The position numbers and the translations under genes are program-made. Source: Theropithecus gelada (Eukaryota > Chordata > Mammalia > Primates > Cercopithecidae). Taken from it: DNA of 64,000 bases. Below are positions 43,700-55,200 of this stretch, one piece after another. The stretch lies in NCBI RefSeq assembly GCF_003255815.1, contig NC_037674.1:20928084-20992083 (forward strand), written 5' to 3'. Each line of letters opens with the position of its first letter. The first letter of the stretch is position 1. Below the pieces are notes generated by a model. That model saw only the letters and a list, made by a program, of their open reading frames with translations, made no database searches and was not told the DNA's origin.

Positions 43700-44840
43700 A
43701 GCCTTTTTAACTATAGCTTTTTAGGCAAGTTAGGATTTTCTGTATTGTCTGAGCTTTGTTTAAACAGTGAGATGCTTGAAAGCAATCTATCTGAAACATT
43801 TTATAGGATTTAAGATATTTTCTAACTTTTTGAGTCTCCTAGTTTGATGTTAGGCTTGAGGTTTTGATCAATTAATGATCAATTCATCTGTCATCTATTA
43901 ACAGTCATGCTCAGAATTGTCATTTAAGAAAAACATTCTGGTCCAAAGATCTTGCTGGGATCTTTGGGATCCCATGTATTTCCATGCTTTTATTCATCTG
44001 AGCCTATGATGTCAGGCCTTAGCTGATTGGATATGGGGTGGATACCTGGCCCAAGAGTAGCCAACCCATGGGCTAGTCAGTGATGAACTGGTCTGGCCGG
44101 AGAAACTCTGCCTAGATGGAGACTGCGGGGAATCTCAATGGCTTAGTCAATTACTGTCTTGGGAATATGCACTAGAATAGTTAGAGAGAGTCAGCCCTTT
44201 AGTAATTAAACAAGTGAGAGGGCACACAGATACTAAGAGAGACTGGATGAGTATTAAGTGGAGATGAGTAGGGGATCGATGAACTTCTGCTTCTGAAAGG
44301 GGACAAAGTAATCAGCTCCCTCAAAATGCCTTGGATCCTGAGCCAATTTGCCTGTATGGGCTCTTTGAGACTTGAGCGCTAGACTTTTCTTGGGTTCCCA
44401 TGGGATTTGATTCCTAGGCTAAGGTTCTTGTTTTCCACATTTTCACAAACATTTTTACTGTACTGTCCTCCTGTCCCTAACACATCTCTATTTATTGCAA
44501 CTATAAGCATATCACTGTCTTTTAGGTTATTCTAGTAAGTTATATTTTTCAAAATGTTTTAATGTACGTTATTTACTTTAATAATAAGGATCCTACTTAG
44601 CAGTTTATATATTTCCATGTCTGCTAATCCAGGAATTCAAGGACGAAGATATCAATGACCAGCACAGAGATGTAATCTTGCTCTCGGCCACACACCTGAG
44701 TGTTTCCCTTATTTCGTTGCTGGGTGTTTCCCTTATTTTGTCCAATTTCTTTTCTTATTCTCATATTTGGCTGGATTTCTAATACCAGATCTACATCAGC
44801 TCCTTCTTAAACCTAAAATTCAGAGCCCCAGCTCTGTTGA
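43700..44840. other. Intergenic, nothing recognised
   Basis: No coding frame or named repeat. Parts (44.0-44.4 kb) may be old LTR sequence. Confidence 0.35.
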
Positions 44841-44844
44841 GCAG

Positions 44845-45000
44845 CTATTGTATTCCAGTTGCTTTATACTGTTATCTCATAACAGCAACCTTAGGAGGTA
44901 ACTACTGTTATTACCATTTTACAGATGAGAAAGCTGAGACACGTTGCATCTGATAACTGCCCAGGATCACACGGGTATAAGTGGTGGGGCTGGGATTTGA
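44845..45000 (+). mobile_element. MIR element
   Basis: CCATTTTACAGATGAGAAAGC, then GATCACACGGGTATAAGTGG and GGGCTGGGATTTGA, the MIR core order. Confidence 0.8.
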
Positions 45001-45009
45001 TTTCTGGAA

Positions 45010-46480
45010 AAAGGTGAGTTTTCTTAAGTTGGAGACCCTAGGAGTAGAGATAGAAATTGACCTTAGGAGTTTTACTTTAAATATCTTGATAAAACTATAT
45101 CCATAATGGGGAATTATGGGGCCACACCAATCTATCTGTTGTTTTTCTTTATCCAGTCTGATAATATTGGAAGAACAAAAGTGAAGGAGGCATGAGTTTC
45201 TCTGTTACAAGAGAGCCTAGTGGTGAGGATACACAGAACTGTTATTTTCCTGCAAGGTTGCTTTAATTCTAGACAGCCACTAAAACTCCACACCTCTAGG
45301 GATAGAAATGAGCAACAGTGAGATTGGAACTGGGTGAGATTTGGCTCAGGAGCGTCTCCTTGAGATAACAATGCTGCTGATAGAAGGAAGGCAAAGCTGC
45401 TAGGAGAAATGAACAACTCCGGGATGGTTAGGACATTCCCGTTAAGGCAGGGCTATTTTGAAACATTTCATCCCCACCACCATCTGCAGAAATCTACCTT
45501 TGATGCTGCCTTCCTGGGCCTGCATTTCTGGGTCTGTAACCTACCACTCAGCTCCATCTATTTTGCACCATTATCGCTTTGAAGAAAGAGCATAGCTAGT
45601 CCTAGAAGCCAAATTTTTATCACTGGAGAAAGTTCGTTTCCCTTAGAGATAAACGTACAGACAGGAGGTGATCCCTAAGACTCTTACTGGCATTACGTAC
45701 TGCGACATCAATGGCTCTTGCTGCAGTTGCAGCTTCCAGGCACAATGCACTCATTGCAGGTGGGTTGTTTTTGGCCTTTAACCACCTCACAGCCTAGGCC
45801 TCAAGTGAGGAATCCTAAGATCTGTAAATTCACCCTCTCAGAATGGAGGAACAGGGAACAGACTGCCTCTGAGTCAGGGCAAGTACTTCTTTCCAGTTTG
45901 GATTACAAGTATAATAGCAGGGAGAGAGGAGGTGAGGCACACACAGATCGCTTTGTCTCTATGCAGTCTGCCTGGGAGCGCTCTTATTCTACTGACTCAA
46001 AAGACACTCCTGAAAGCAGTGCCATCCTGAGCAGCAGCTTGTGCTACTTTACAAGTCAGACCTGTTATTAAAGATGCAGACTGGTGTTTAAATCAGGCTG
46101 TGTCACACCCATCCTGGGCTCCTATGGTGGCCAGGAGAATGTGCCTCACACACCTCCAGCCACAGGGAGCAAGATGGCCTAAGGGCTCCGGTGCTGTACT
46201 CTGAGACCTACCTGCATTTGCACCCAGGCATGCTTCCTACACAGGCCACTCCGAGCAAATAGTTAAGGCTGGCAGGGATACTAAGACAGGCCCATTCCTG
46301 GAAGACACGGGGCTTCTCTGACTTTGGTTGAAGGACTCTGTATTAGCTTTCCTGAAGCTCTGCTTGGTAGTTTAATGCTTTTCCCCAACCCTCCTTTTCT
46401 TCTTCACTCAGGCAGATAGTACAGATAAGAATAAAGAGGCTGAAGGAAGTGGACGTGTTCGAAGGGCTATATTATATAAG
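45010..46480. other. Intergenic, nothing recognised
   Basis: Open frames on both strands show no known protein pattern. Confidence 0.4.
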
Positions 46481-46485
46481 GCCGG

Positions 46486-46612
46486 GCCAGGCACAGCAGC
46501 TTACACCTGTAATCCCAGCACTTTGAGAGTCTGCGACTGGTGGACTGCTTGAGCTCATCAGGAGTTTGAGACCAGGCTGGGCAACACGGTGAATCCCCAT
46601 CTCTATTTTTGT
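46486..46612 (+). mobile_element. Alu left-arm fragment
   Basis: GGGCCAGGCACAGCAGC to CATCTCTATTTTTG; TATATAAGGCC-like ends on both sides. Confidence 0.8.
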
Positions 46613-46659
46613 AATAAGATATTATATTTATTTTAAAATTAAAAAATATATAAGGCCAA

Positions 46660-47026
46660 AAGACCCACCAGAGAATATGTCCCATGAGAAGGCACACAAG
46701 ATACACCATTCTCCCAGCCATCAAAATGCACTGATGAGAAGGGCACCAACATCGCTAAGAAGTTCTGCAGGCCGGGACGATGGTAGGAGTGGCGGTTACA
46801 ATCTGAGCTTGTCAGCATCTGTGGGCATGATGGGGCCAGGAGGTGGCACTTAACTGCCAGAAGCCAGGAGGCTTTAGTTGCCTTACCCACCAAAAGGCAG
46901 GGTTTGAGGGGCAATCACTGGGCTTTAACAGCAGGGGGTTGTGGAAATGATTAATGGAGCATAGTGTCCCTTTTGAACTTAGAAGCAAAATAGGCAGACA
47001 GTCAACAAGGATGCTTTTAGCATCTA
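46660..47026. other. Intergenic, nothing recognised
   Basis: No gene seen. Confidence 0.4.
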
Positions 47027-47125
47027 TGACAGGGTCAACAAACTGTTCAGGTAAAGGGCTAAATATTTTAGACTTTGCAAGTCATATGCTTTTTGTGGCA
47101 ACCGCTCAGCTCAGCTGTTGTAGCA
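47027..47125 (+). mobile_element. MER5A-like hAT-Charlie fragment
   Basis: GGGTCAACAAACTGTTCAGG, TAAAGGGCTAAATATTTTAG and GTTGTAGCACAAGAGC follow the MER5A order. Confidence 0.8.
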
Positions 47126-47373
47126 CAAGAGCAACCATGATGATGGCCTTATCTCCATTTTAACAACGACAAAATTTAGGTGTAAAGAATTGCCCCAAAC
47201 CCAATTTGAGACTAGATTTCTGAGAAAGACTTGATTTTAGATCCAGTACTTTTCTTATGTCCTAGGAGACCTTTCTGGGTGGAGTCTAAGCTTGCCTGAA
47301 CCACACCCCTCCCTGCTCTCCAGTACTCTAATAATACATGTATTTAGCAGAACCTTTTGTGGCACTAGGACTG

Positions 47374-47376
<3 letters not shown>

Positions 47377-47406
<30 letters not shown>
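47377..47406. repeat. (TTA)n microsatellite
   Basis: About ten TTA units that form the tail of the antisense Alu beside it. Confidence 0.9.
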
Positions 47407-47408
<2 letters not shown>

Positions 47409-47706
47409 TGAGATAAGGTCTAGCTCTGTTGCCCAGGCTGGAGTGCAGTGGCATGATCTCGGCTTACTGCAACCTGTGCCTCCCAGACTCAAGCGATTCT
47501 CATGTCTCAGCCTCCTGAGTAGCTGGGATTACAGGCATGTGCCAGCACACCTGGCAATTTTTTCTTTTTTTTTTTTTTTTGTATTTTTAGTAGAGTGGGG
47601 TTTCATCATGTTGCTCAGGCTGGTCTTGAACTCCTGGCCTCAAGTGATCTGCCTACCTTGGCCTCCCAAAGTGCTGGAATTACAGGCATGAGCCACTGTG
47701 CCCGGC
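47406..47706 (-). mobile_element. AluS-like element, antisense
   Basis: Two arms separated by an enlarged T-run (about 47566-47580). Confidence 0.9.
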
Positions 47707-47707
47707 C

Positions 47708-48180
47708 AATTTTCACTATTATACCACTTTGTTTATATATGTAGAAAACAGTATATGATAAGAAGATCTTATATTTGTGGAGCCTATAGTAGACAGCTTT
47801 CTCCCCTAATCCGCTGCTGCCAGTATTCAATCCCCCTTTCCATTTTTTGAAGGAATACCCATCATAATAGTTCTGGCAGAAGTAAGAGGGCCAAGTACAT
47901 TCTCTCCCTGCTCTGACAGCTACAATGCTGGCCTTTGACATACAGTTGGTCAACTGGAAACTCCTACTGAGAACTTTCACTTTCACTCTCTTTATATTTG
48001 TGTCAATCATTCTAGAGTAATTGGTGATGAGGTGGGAGCATCCTGTGGGTAGCCGGGCTGTTTCTGCTAAAACAAGGTGTACATTCTGCTTTTTGATTCT
48101 CCAGAGCTGTCCTCATTCCTGTGCACTTCTCCTCCCATCATTACCCATCATTTTGATGGTTCTGTGAATCCTTGAGAGCC
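47708..48180. other. Intergenic, nothing recognised
   Basis: No gene or named repeat. Confidence 0.4.
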
Positions 48181-48201
48181 TTTTAATGTCCACCCATTTT
48201 T

Positions 48202-48489
48202 CCTTTTTTTTTGAGACAGAGTCTTGCTCTGTCGCCCAGTCTGGAGTGCAGTGGCGTAATTTCGGCTCACTGCAAACTCCACCTCAGGGTTCAAGCAATT
48301 CTCTGCCTCAGCCTCCCGAGCAGCTGGGATTATAGGCACCTGCTACCACGCCTGGCTAATTTTTGTATTTTTAGTGGAGACGGAGTTTCACCATCTTGGC
48401 CAGGCTGGTTTTGATCTCCTGACCTCGTGATCCACCTGCCTCGGCCTCCCAAAGTGCTGGGATTACAGGCGTGAGCCACCATGCCTAGC
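48202..48489 (-). mobile_element. AluS-like element, antisense
   Basis: TAATGTCC on both sides; two arms, small deletion in the left arm. Confidence 0.9.
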
Positions 48490-48596
48490 CTAATGTCCCT
48501 TTTCTACTTAAAGCATCCAGAGCTGGTTTCTTTCTTGCAACCGAGAATGCTGATTGAGATAGAACCTCCATATACATTAGTGCTTCTTGTCTGAAA

Positions 48597-48621
48597 ACAA
48601 CAACAACAACAACAACAATAA
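48597..48621. repeat. (CAA)n microsatellite
   Basis: About eight CAA units. Confidence 0.9.
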
Positions 48622-48766
48622 CTTGACCTTCAATGACACAGATGAGGAAACTCCATGGCAGCTTTGGTTATTATTTGATAAGCAGATTAGCTGTGAGGAA
48701 AACAGCATGTTTGGGAGGTGTTGGGGATGTCTGTTAAAAGCAAGGCATAAAACACAAGTATTATGC

Positions 48767-49123
48767 TGTAATATGGTTTGGCTGTGTCCACATCAAAATA
48801 TTAACTTGAATTGTATCTCCCAGAATTCCCACATGTTATGGGAGGGACTCAGGGTGAGATAATTGAATCATGGGTGCTGGTCTCTCCCATGCTATTCTCA
48901 TGATAGTGAGTTAGTCTCATGAGATCTGATGGGTTTATCAGGAGTTTCTGCTTTTGCTTCTTCCTCATTTTCTCTTGCTGCCACCATGTAAGAAGTACCT
49001 TTTGCCTCCCTCCATGATTCTGAGGCCTCCCCAGCCACGTGGAACTGTAAGTCCAATTAAACCTCTTTTTTCTTCCCAGTCTTGGGTATGTCTTTATCAG
49101 CAGTGTGAAAACAAACTAACACA
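48767..49123 (+). mobile_element. THE1/MST-type solo LTR (ERVL-MaLR)
   Basis: ATATGGTTTGGCTGTGTCC start, GAATTCCCACATGTTATGGG, CATGTAAGAAGTACCTTTTG and AAACCTCTTTTTTCTTCCCAG all follow the THE1/MST order. No internal region; no convincing target-site duplication. Confidence 0.9.
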
Positions 49124-49985
49124 CCCTGTTCATCTGCCTATTTGGTTCTGAGGCTGCCTTATGGTTTGGCAGGATGAAACACCATGTGATGCTTGCTCCC
49201 TGATGCATAGCAGGAACTCATTCCCAGCTCTCCCACAAGTCTCATTGCAGCTGTGAAGCCTTGGCTAGGTTACTGTCCCAGCTAGGGAGGGTTTGCTGGG
49301 GAGACTAGGGTATGAGCTGTTTCTCTAGCTACTCACCCAGGAAGCATTTGCTGCAGGGAAGGGATGAGGGTGGGGTTTGCTGATCAGGCAGGAAGGACAG
49401 TACAGGAGGATCAGCCTCTTTGCTCTGATCTTCCTCCTGAGCCTTCCCTTTCTTGTGATAAGGATCCCTTTCACTGTTCCATTCTCTATTTCCACCCGTT
49501 CCTGTTGCCAGCCCTTTCTGCCCATGTACCTGCAGATCTTCCCAGAGCCCTGGTTTGGATTTGTTTTCCTTCTCCCGGATGTTCTTGAATTGGGGTGTGT
49601 TCCTCTTAGTGCTAGCTCCTCCTATCACTTCCCACCCTTTAATGATTTTTCTTTCAGTTTCCCATATCCCCAAGTGCACTTTCATTCCTCTGCAAACTTC
49701 ACATGGGTAGGAATCAAGTCTGATTTTTTTCAACAGTGTATGCCTAGACAGCAGGCACAGGGCTAGTTGGACACAGAAGGCGAGGACTCAGAGAATATCC
49801 ATCAGATGAAAGAATGACTGCAAGAGTGAGTGAGTCAATTCTCAGTCCCCTTCCTTGTCTGATGGGCAAGTTACAACTTCTGTTCTCCTTTGAAGTGTTC
49901 TCTTTTGCACTGGAAGGAGGGTTGTTGAGTGAGATAGTAGAACAAATACACTGGAGGCTCTCAGCATGTGGGATATGGTCAGGAC
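49124..49985. other. Intergenic, nothing recognised
   Basis: Open frames on both strands without known protein patterns. Confidence 0.4.
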
Positions 49986-50090
49986 ATCTCCCTCCCTCTC
50001 TTCCTCCCCTTCCTTCCCTCCCTCCTTCCCTCCCTCCCTCTCTCCCTCCTTCCCTCCGTCCCTCCCTCCCTCCCTTCCTTCCTTTCTTTT
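49986..50090 (+). repeat. (CCCT/CCTT)n pyrimidine tract
   Basis: About 105 bases, almost all C and T, with CCCTCCTT-type units. It occupies the tail of the Alu that follows, since AGGACAT flanks tract plus Alu. Confidence 0.95.
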
Positions 50091-50371
50091 TTAATGGAAT
50101 CTCAGTCTGTTACCCAGGCTAGAGTACAGTGGCACGATCTTGGCTCACTGCAACCTTCGCCTGCCGGGTTCAAGCAATTCTCCTGCCTCAGCCTCCTGAG
50201 TAGCTGGGACTACAGGCACGTGCCACAATGCCCAGCTAATTTTTTTGTATTTTTAGTAGAGACAGAGTTTCACCATGCTGGCTAGGCTGGTCTCGAGCTC
50301 CTGACCTCGTGATCCGCCCGCCACAGCCTCCCAAAGTGCTAGGATTACAAGCATGAGCCACCGCACTCGGC
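50091..50371 (-). mobile_element. AluS-like element, antisense
   Basis: Two arms. CAGGACAT at about 49980 and 50373 places the pyrimidine tract inside the insertion. Confidence 0.9.
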
Positions 50372-50674
50372 CCAGGACATGTTTCTTAACTCTGAATCTG
50401 ATTCCGCAGCCATTAGTCTCAAACCACCCAGCAGGCAGCACATCCCCTGTGACTCCTTCCTGCCTGCATCCTTCCCATTTAAACCAGGGCTTCTTGGCTT
50501 GGATGTGGAGGGTGATGGGACTGGGACGTGGGGTAAAGCATTTTGGAAATATGGGAGGGGACTTTTTATTTGTCATAAATTTGGGACAGAGTCTATTGGC
50601 ATTTAGAGAGCGGGAACCAAGGAAGCCAACCTCCCGTGCTATGTGAACAGTGCCATGTAACAATGAACTGTCCT
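50372..50674. other. Intergenic, nothing recognised
   Basis: Short unique interval without a gene. Confidence 0.4.
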
Positions 50675-51011
50675 GGCCGGACATGGTGGCCCACTCCTCT
50701 AATCCCAGCATCTTGAGAGGCTGAGGCAGGAGGATGGCTTGAGCCCAGGAGTTCAAGACCAGCCTGGGCAATATAGTGAGACCCCCATCTCTACAAAATA
50801 TAAATAAATTTAGAAAAAAATTAGTTGGGCATGGTGGCACATGCCTGTGGTCTCAGTTACTTGGGAGGCTGAGGTGGGAGGACTGTTTGAGTGCCAGAGG
50901 TCAAGGCTGCAGTAAGCTGTTATTGCACCATTGCACTCAAACCTGAGTAGCAGAGTAAGACCCTGTCTCAATTAAAAACAAAAAACCAAAAATACAAAAA
51001 AACCAAAAACC
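50675..51011 (+). mobile_element. AluJ-like element
   Basis: GGCCGGACATGG start, long mixed A-tail; CAATGAACTGTCC and CAATTAACTGTCC flank it. Confidence 0.9.
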
Positions 51012-51269
51012 CAATTAACTGTCCAGAGTCCTGCACAATTTCTGGTGTCCTGTGCCTTGTGCCAACATTCAAGTATGCAAAAATCATTTTTTTTTGGTAA
51101 AGTTATTTAGGTTCTAGTTCAGATAATTATAAACATTAAGCATTTTGCATGGCTTTAATATACTAAAATTTCCAGGAATGATTCCATTGGAATAAAGGAA
51201 GAAAAGAGTATACTTTGTTTTGTTCAGCGCTTCTTTACTAGAGTTCTTTGCCATTTCAAAAAATCACGT

Positions 51270-51551
51270 TGGCTGGGTGTGATGGCTCACACCTGTGATC
51301 CCAGCACTTTAGGAGACCAAGGTGGGTGGATCACTTGGTCAGGAGTTCAAGACCAGCCTGGCCAACATGATGAAACCCTGTCTCTACTAAAAATACAAAA
51401 ATTAGCCATGGGTAGTGGTGGATGCCTGTAGTCCCAGCTACTCGGGAGGCTGAGGCAGGAGAATCACTTGAATCTGGGAGGCAGAGGTTGCAGTGAGCTG
51501 AGATCATGCCACTGCACTCCAGCCTGAACAAGGGAGTGAGACTTCATCTCA

Positions 51552-51584
<33 letters not shown>

Positions 51585-51590
51585 GAAAAG
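51270..51590 (+). mobile_element. AluS-like element with (GAAAA)n tail
   Basis: GGCTGGGTGTGATGG start; tail of AAAG/AAAAG units; AAAATCACGT and AAAATCATGT on the flanks. Confidence 0.9.
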
Positions 51591-51761
51591 AAAAGAAAAT
51601 CATGTCACAGAAGCAATGCTGCAGATGGAATTGAGTTACCAATAAAAGTCTACAGTCTGCATTTGTATTATATTATTCATGATGATTTTGCCTAGACACA
51701 GTCAGTTCCTTTGATTAAAGATAGAAAGTATCAGTTGAAAACATTTTTAAAAATAATTCAA

Positions 51762-52068
51762 GCCGGGCATGGTGGTTCACGCCTGTAATCCCAGCACTTT
51801 GGGAGGCCCAGGAGGGCAGATCGCTTGAGGCCAGGAGTTTGAGACCGGCTCGGCCAACATGGTGAAATCTCATCTCTACTGAAACATACAAAAATTAGTC
51901 GGGCATGGTGGCGCACACCTGTAGTCCCAGCGACTCGGGAGGCTGAGGCATGAGAGTTGGTTGAACCCAGGAGGCAGAGGTTGCAGTGAGCCAAGATTGC
52001 TCTACTCACTGCACTCCAGCCTGGGTGACACAGTGAGACTGTTTCAAAAAAAAATATATATATATATA
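51762..52068 (+). mobile_element. AluS-like element with (AT)n tail
   Basis: GCCGGGCATGGTGGTTCACG start; tail ends in ATATATATATATATATAT. Confidence 0.9.
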
Positions 52069-52777
52069 TTCAAAATTCATAAAACCAAGTAAGCGTAAAA
52101 GAAACTCAAACTTTCAAGGGTTGTTTTTTTGAAAGCTTCTAGCACTTGCACTTCTTAGGTTATGAGACTTTTGGGACACCCTGTATTTATTGTAAAAAGG
52201 GTTACTGAATCTGGTATGGGGGAGAACCACTCACTGACACTTTACATCCACCTGGAAAGAGCCACCAATTGAAAATGTCCAGTCATGAATATGGGACGGG
52301 ACACTGTGGAGGCCAGTGGCTGGAAGCCAGCTTACCCTTGCCTGCGCGTTTTGAGGGAAGGGCTCCAGCGCACACCAAAGCTGAACCTCGGTCACCTTCT
52401 CTGTGAAATGAGCGCGGGACTACCTGTGTTTCTGGGCAGCTGTGGGAACCTGGTGAGAAGCCCAGGGCACATAGGAGGACCCAGTGGGAACAGCCAGGGC
52501 CTCTGCACAGCGCCCCGCCTGCGCTTTTGCCTGCCCTGATTACAAAACGCTGTTGGCACCCAGGGGGCGGAAGCGTCAGGTGGCCTCGGTGTCCTCGCCT
52601 GTGCGCCCGAGCCTGCAGGGCCGCCCTTCAGAGCGCGCAAGGGGCGAGTCTGCACAGCCAGCAGCGCCCCAGGCCAGATGGACGCTTGTTCCTGGTTCTG
52701 TGCCCCGTGAGCGCTCAAAGCCCTGGTGTGTGCACTGACCATGGTGCCAGGGCTGCGGCGCCAGGCGGGGCACGGCG

Positions 52778-52797
52778 GGACCTTTCGGGACCTTTCC
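52778..52797 (+). repeat. Tandem 10-base repeat GGGACCTTTC x2
   Basis: Two perfect head-to-tail copies in the CpG island. Each resembles, without exactly matching, an NF-kappaB site. Confidence 0.6.
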
Positions 52798-52839
52798 TGG
52801 GGGGAGCCTCTCTTTCCCCGCCTCCAGCCTCCGCCTGGA

Positions 52840-52859
52840 GGGCGGGCGGGCGGGCGGGG
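52840..52859 (+). promoter_or_regulatory. G-quadruplex motif in the second CpG island
   Basis: Five G-runs (GGG, GGG, GGG, GGG, GGGG) separated by single C residues, which fits the canonical four-run short-loop quadruplex pattern with a spare run. It lies about 85 bases upstream of the candidate donor. Confidence 0.7.
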
Positions 52860-53660
52860 CCCGGGTACAGGCCTTGAGACCCAGAAGGGAGCGGCGGTTT
52901 TTGCTGCGCCAACGCAGTGACCGAAGGCTCCGCTCACTCCTGGGTAAGAGGCATCGGCGGCCGATCTCTGGCCCTGGGCCAGTGGAGGGAGACTGGGCAG
53001 GGACAGCGCCTACCACTGAGGCTGTTTGTTGGCTTAACTCGGTTTCCGCAGCTGGGGCTCAGCAGACCCGGTGCGCCGCGCCCCAAACTTTGCTTCCTCA
53101 ACTCCGGACACCCGCAGCTCTTGCTGCCCTTGTCCAGAACCCGGGTCTTGGGACTCGCTTCCTTCTCGGAGTGTCAGAGCCTCAGGGCCGCGGAGAGGCC
53201 AAGCCGAGAGGGGTTCTTAAAAACCGAAGTATCCGTGGTCTTGGTGTGTGGACATTTCTGGCGCCTTCCACCTGTTGATTGTCACTCGGCACCGTCCCTG
53301 AGCGGGGCTGAGTGCTCGGCATCCGGGGACCGGGGACTGACAGTCATCCACCGACACTGCGCGTGGGACAGAGGGGCGCTGAAACCTGAAGGGGAGAGGA
53401 TTTAGGGCACCTGCTGAACGGGAATTGGCGGAAAGGGAGAAAGGGTCTTCTGGTGGAATCTGGGCTCATTTCCTTTCCTCTTCATCTGTCTCTTTTATTT
53501 ATGGTAATTCTAACCTGGCTTTTTGCTCAAAGACACTGTGCAGAGCCCCTGGCTTTGCCTGGGCTGCCCGTTGCTATAATGCAGGGCTCTGGTCCATTTT
53601 TGTGCTGTGTACCCCTTTGGCATTTCTGGGAAGGTTAAAGACTCTTTCTCAGAATAATAC

Positions 53661-53949
53661 TTTTTTTTTTGAGACAGAGTCTTGCTCTGTCGCCCAGGCT
53701 GGAGTGCAGTGGCGCGATCTTGGCTTACTGCAACCTCCATCTCCCTGGTTCAAGCGATTCTCCTGCCTCAGCCTCCCAAGTAACTGGGACTACAGGCCCA
53801 GGCCAGCAAACCTGGCTAATTTTGATATTTTTAGTGGAGGCGGGTTTCATCGTGTTGTCCAGCTGGTCTCGAACTCCTGGCCTCAAGTGATCCGCACACT
53901 TTGGCCTCCCAAAGTGCTGGGATTACACGAGTGAGCCACTGCGCCGGAC
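53661..53949 (-). mobile_element. AluS-like element, antisense
   Basis: CAGAATAATAC at 53650-53660 and CAGAACAATGC at 53950-53960. Confidence 0.9.
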
Positions 53950-54210
53950 CAGAACAATGCTTTTTTAAAGATATAAAACAAAAGGAGGAGTATTATAAAG
54001 GAAACCAATTGCAAAACACTTGTCAAAACGTTAAAAGAATTTATGCTATAGTAATATATATGTCTTTAAAAAACTAATGCATTATTTAATAACAAGGTTA
54101 TTAAATAACAAGATCTAGCAGTGGATTCGTTACCATAATTTTGAAGTAGTAAAGAAAATAAACAATATTTCAAGATATAGGTAACACTTGTAATATAAGA
54201 AAATATCTGT

Positions 54211-54508
54211 TATTTATTTATTTATTTGAGACGGAGTCTTGCTCTGTAACCAGGCTGGAGTGCAGTGGCGCGGTCTTGGCTCGCCACAAGCTCCGCCTCC
54301 CGGGTTCAAGCGATTCTGCTGCCTCAGCCTCCGGAATAGATGGGACTACAGGCGCCTACCACCATACCCAGCTAATTTTTGTATTTTTAGTCGAGACGGG
54401 GTTTCACCATATTGGCCAGGATGGTCTCTCGATCTCTTGACCTCGTGATATGCCCGCCTTGGCCTCCCAAAGTGCTGGGATTACAGGCATGAGCCACTGT
54501 GCCTGGCC
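54211..54508 (-). mobile_element. Alu, antisense
   Basis: Tail of TTTA units; AATATCTGT at 54202-54210 and 54509-54517. Confidence 0.9.
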
Positions 54509-54795
54509 AATATCTGTGATTTCTATTGGTGACAAAGTCTTAGTACTGCCAATACTGCTGTAGTTTGTTGGCTACATACATAATTGAAGTAAATGTTAAA
54601 TTTCAGTTAGATACTAGAGAAATAAAAGATGTACATATTAAATATCAGTAAAAAAGATGTAAAAAAATTTTCCATCTACGTTCTTGGGTCCAGGTTAGGA
54701 TCCTCTGATAGTAGAAAGGGCTCTGACCAGATGGCTTGGCTTCTGGGCTTGACACTTCCATTGACATTTCCAAGGTCCATTGTAACCTTGGCTTT

Positions 54796-55072
54796 TTATT
54801 TTTTTGTGAGATATTGTCTTGCTCTGTCACCTAAGCTGGAGTGCAGTGAGGCAATCTCCGCTCACTGCAGCCTCCTCGTGGGTTCCAGTGATTCGCCTGC
54901 CTCAGTATCTCTAGTAGCTGGGATTACACCAGCTGCCCACCACCACACCTGGCTAATTTTTGTATTTTTTGGTAGAGACAGGGTTTTACCATGTTGGGGA
55001 GGCTGGTCTTGAATTGCTGACTTCAAGCGATCTGCCCTTCCCTGCTTCCCAAAGCAGCCACCACACCCAACC
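54796..55072 (-). mobile_element. AluJ-like element, antisense
   Basis: Diverged, right arm shortened; TAACCTTGGCTTTT at 54782-54795 and 55073-55086. Confidence 0.9.
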
Positions 55073-55086
55073 TAACCTTGGCTTTT

Positions 55087-55200
55087 GAATTTCTTTGAGC
55101 CTCGGCTTCTTCATTGTACAGTGGAGATAATAACACCTTCCCAAGAATTTAAGGCACCCAGCACTGCACTTGGTATAGAGGGCTGAAGTAGGTACCATTT
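55087..55200 (+). mobile_element. MIR-like fragment
   Basis: GCCTCGGCTTCTTCATTGTAC and GGAGATAATAACACCTTCCC resemble the MIR 3' half. Confidence 0.55.

Larger units (their letters stand above)
52300..53420 (+). promoter_or_regulatory. SQOR: CpG island, probable SQOR promoter and noncoding first exon
   Basis: A GC- and CpG-dense block of about 1.1 kb, the second in the window, free of Alus. It holds a GGGC-run G-quadruplex motif (52840-52859), a tandem GGGACCTTTC pair (52778-52797) and a good donor, CTGG|GTAAGAG, with GT at 52944. SQOR (mitochondrial sulfide:quinone oxidoreductase) is the next + strand gene after BLOC1S6 in primates, and I recall its first exon as noncoding. No SQOR protein sequence is visible here or downstream, so the assignment rests on synteny. 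Open frames in this block on both strands look like composition artefacts. Confidence 0.55.

Noticed and set aside
49325..49766. Opposed frames of 129 and 134 codons at 49.3-49.8 kb
   Set aside because: They are mirror frames of one another without known motifs; likely chance in moderately GC-balanced DNA.
52741..52920. ATG at 52741 as a SQOR start (begins MVPGLRR)
   Set aside because: It shares only Met-Val-Pro with the SQOR N-terminus I know, then diverges. The frame runs through the candidate noncoding exon.
52392..53405. Frames of 134 to 181 codons on both strands of the second CpG island
   Set aside because: Low-complexity Pro/Arg/Ala/Gly-rich, overlapping in several frames, none resembling SQOR; composition artefacts.
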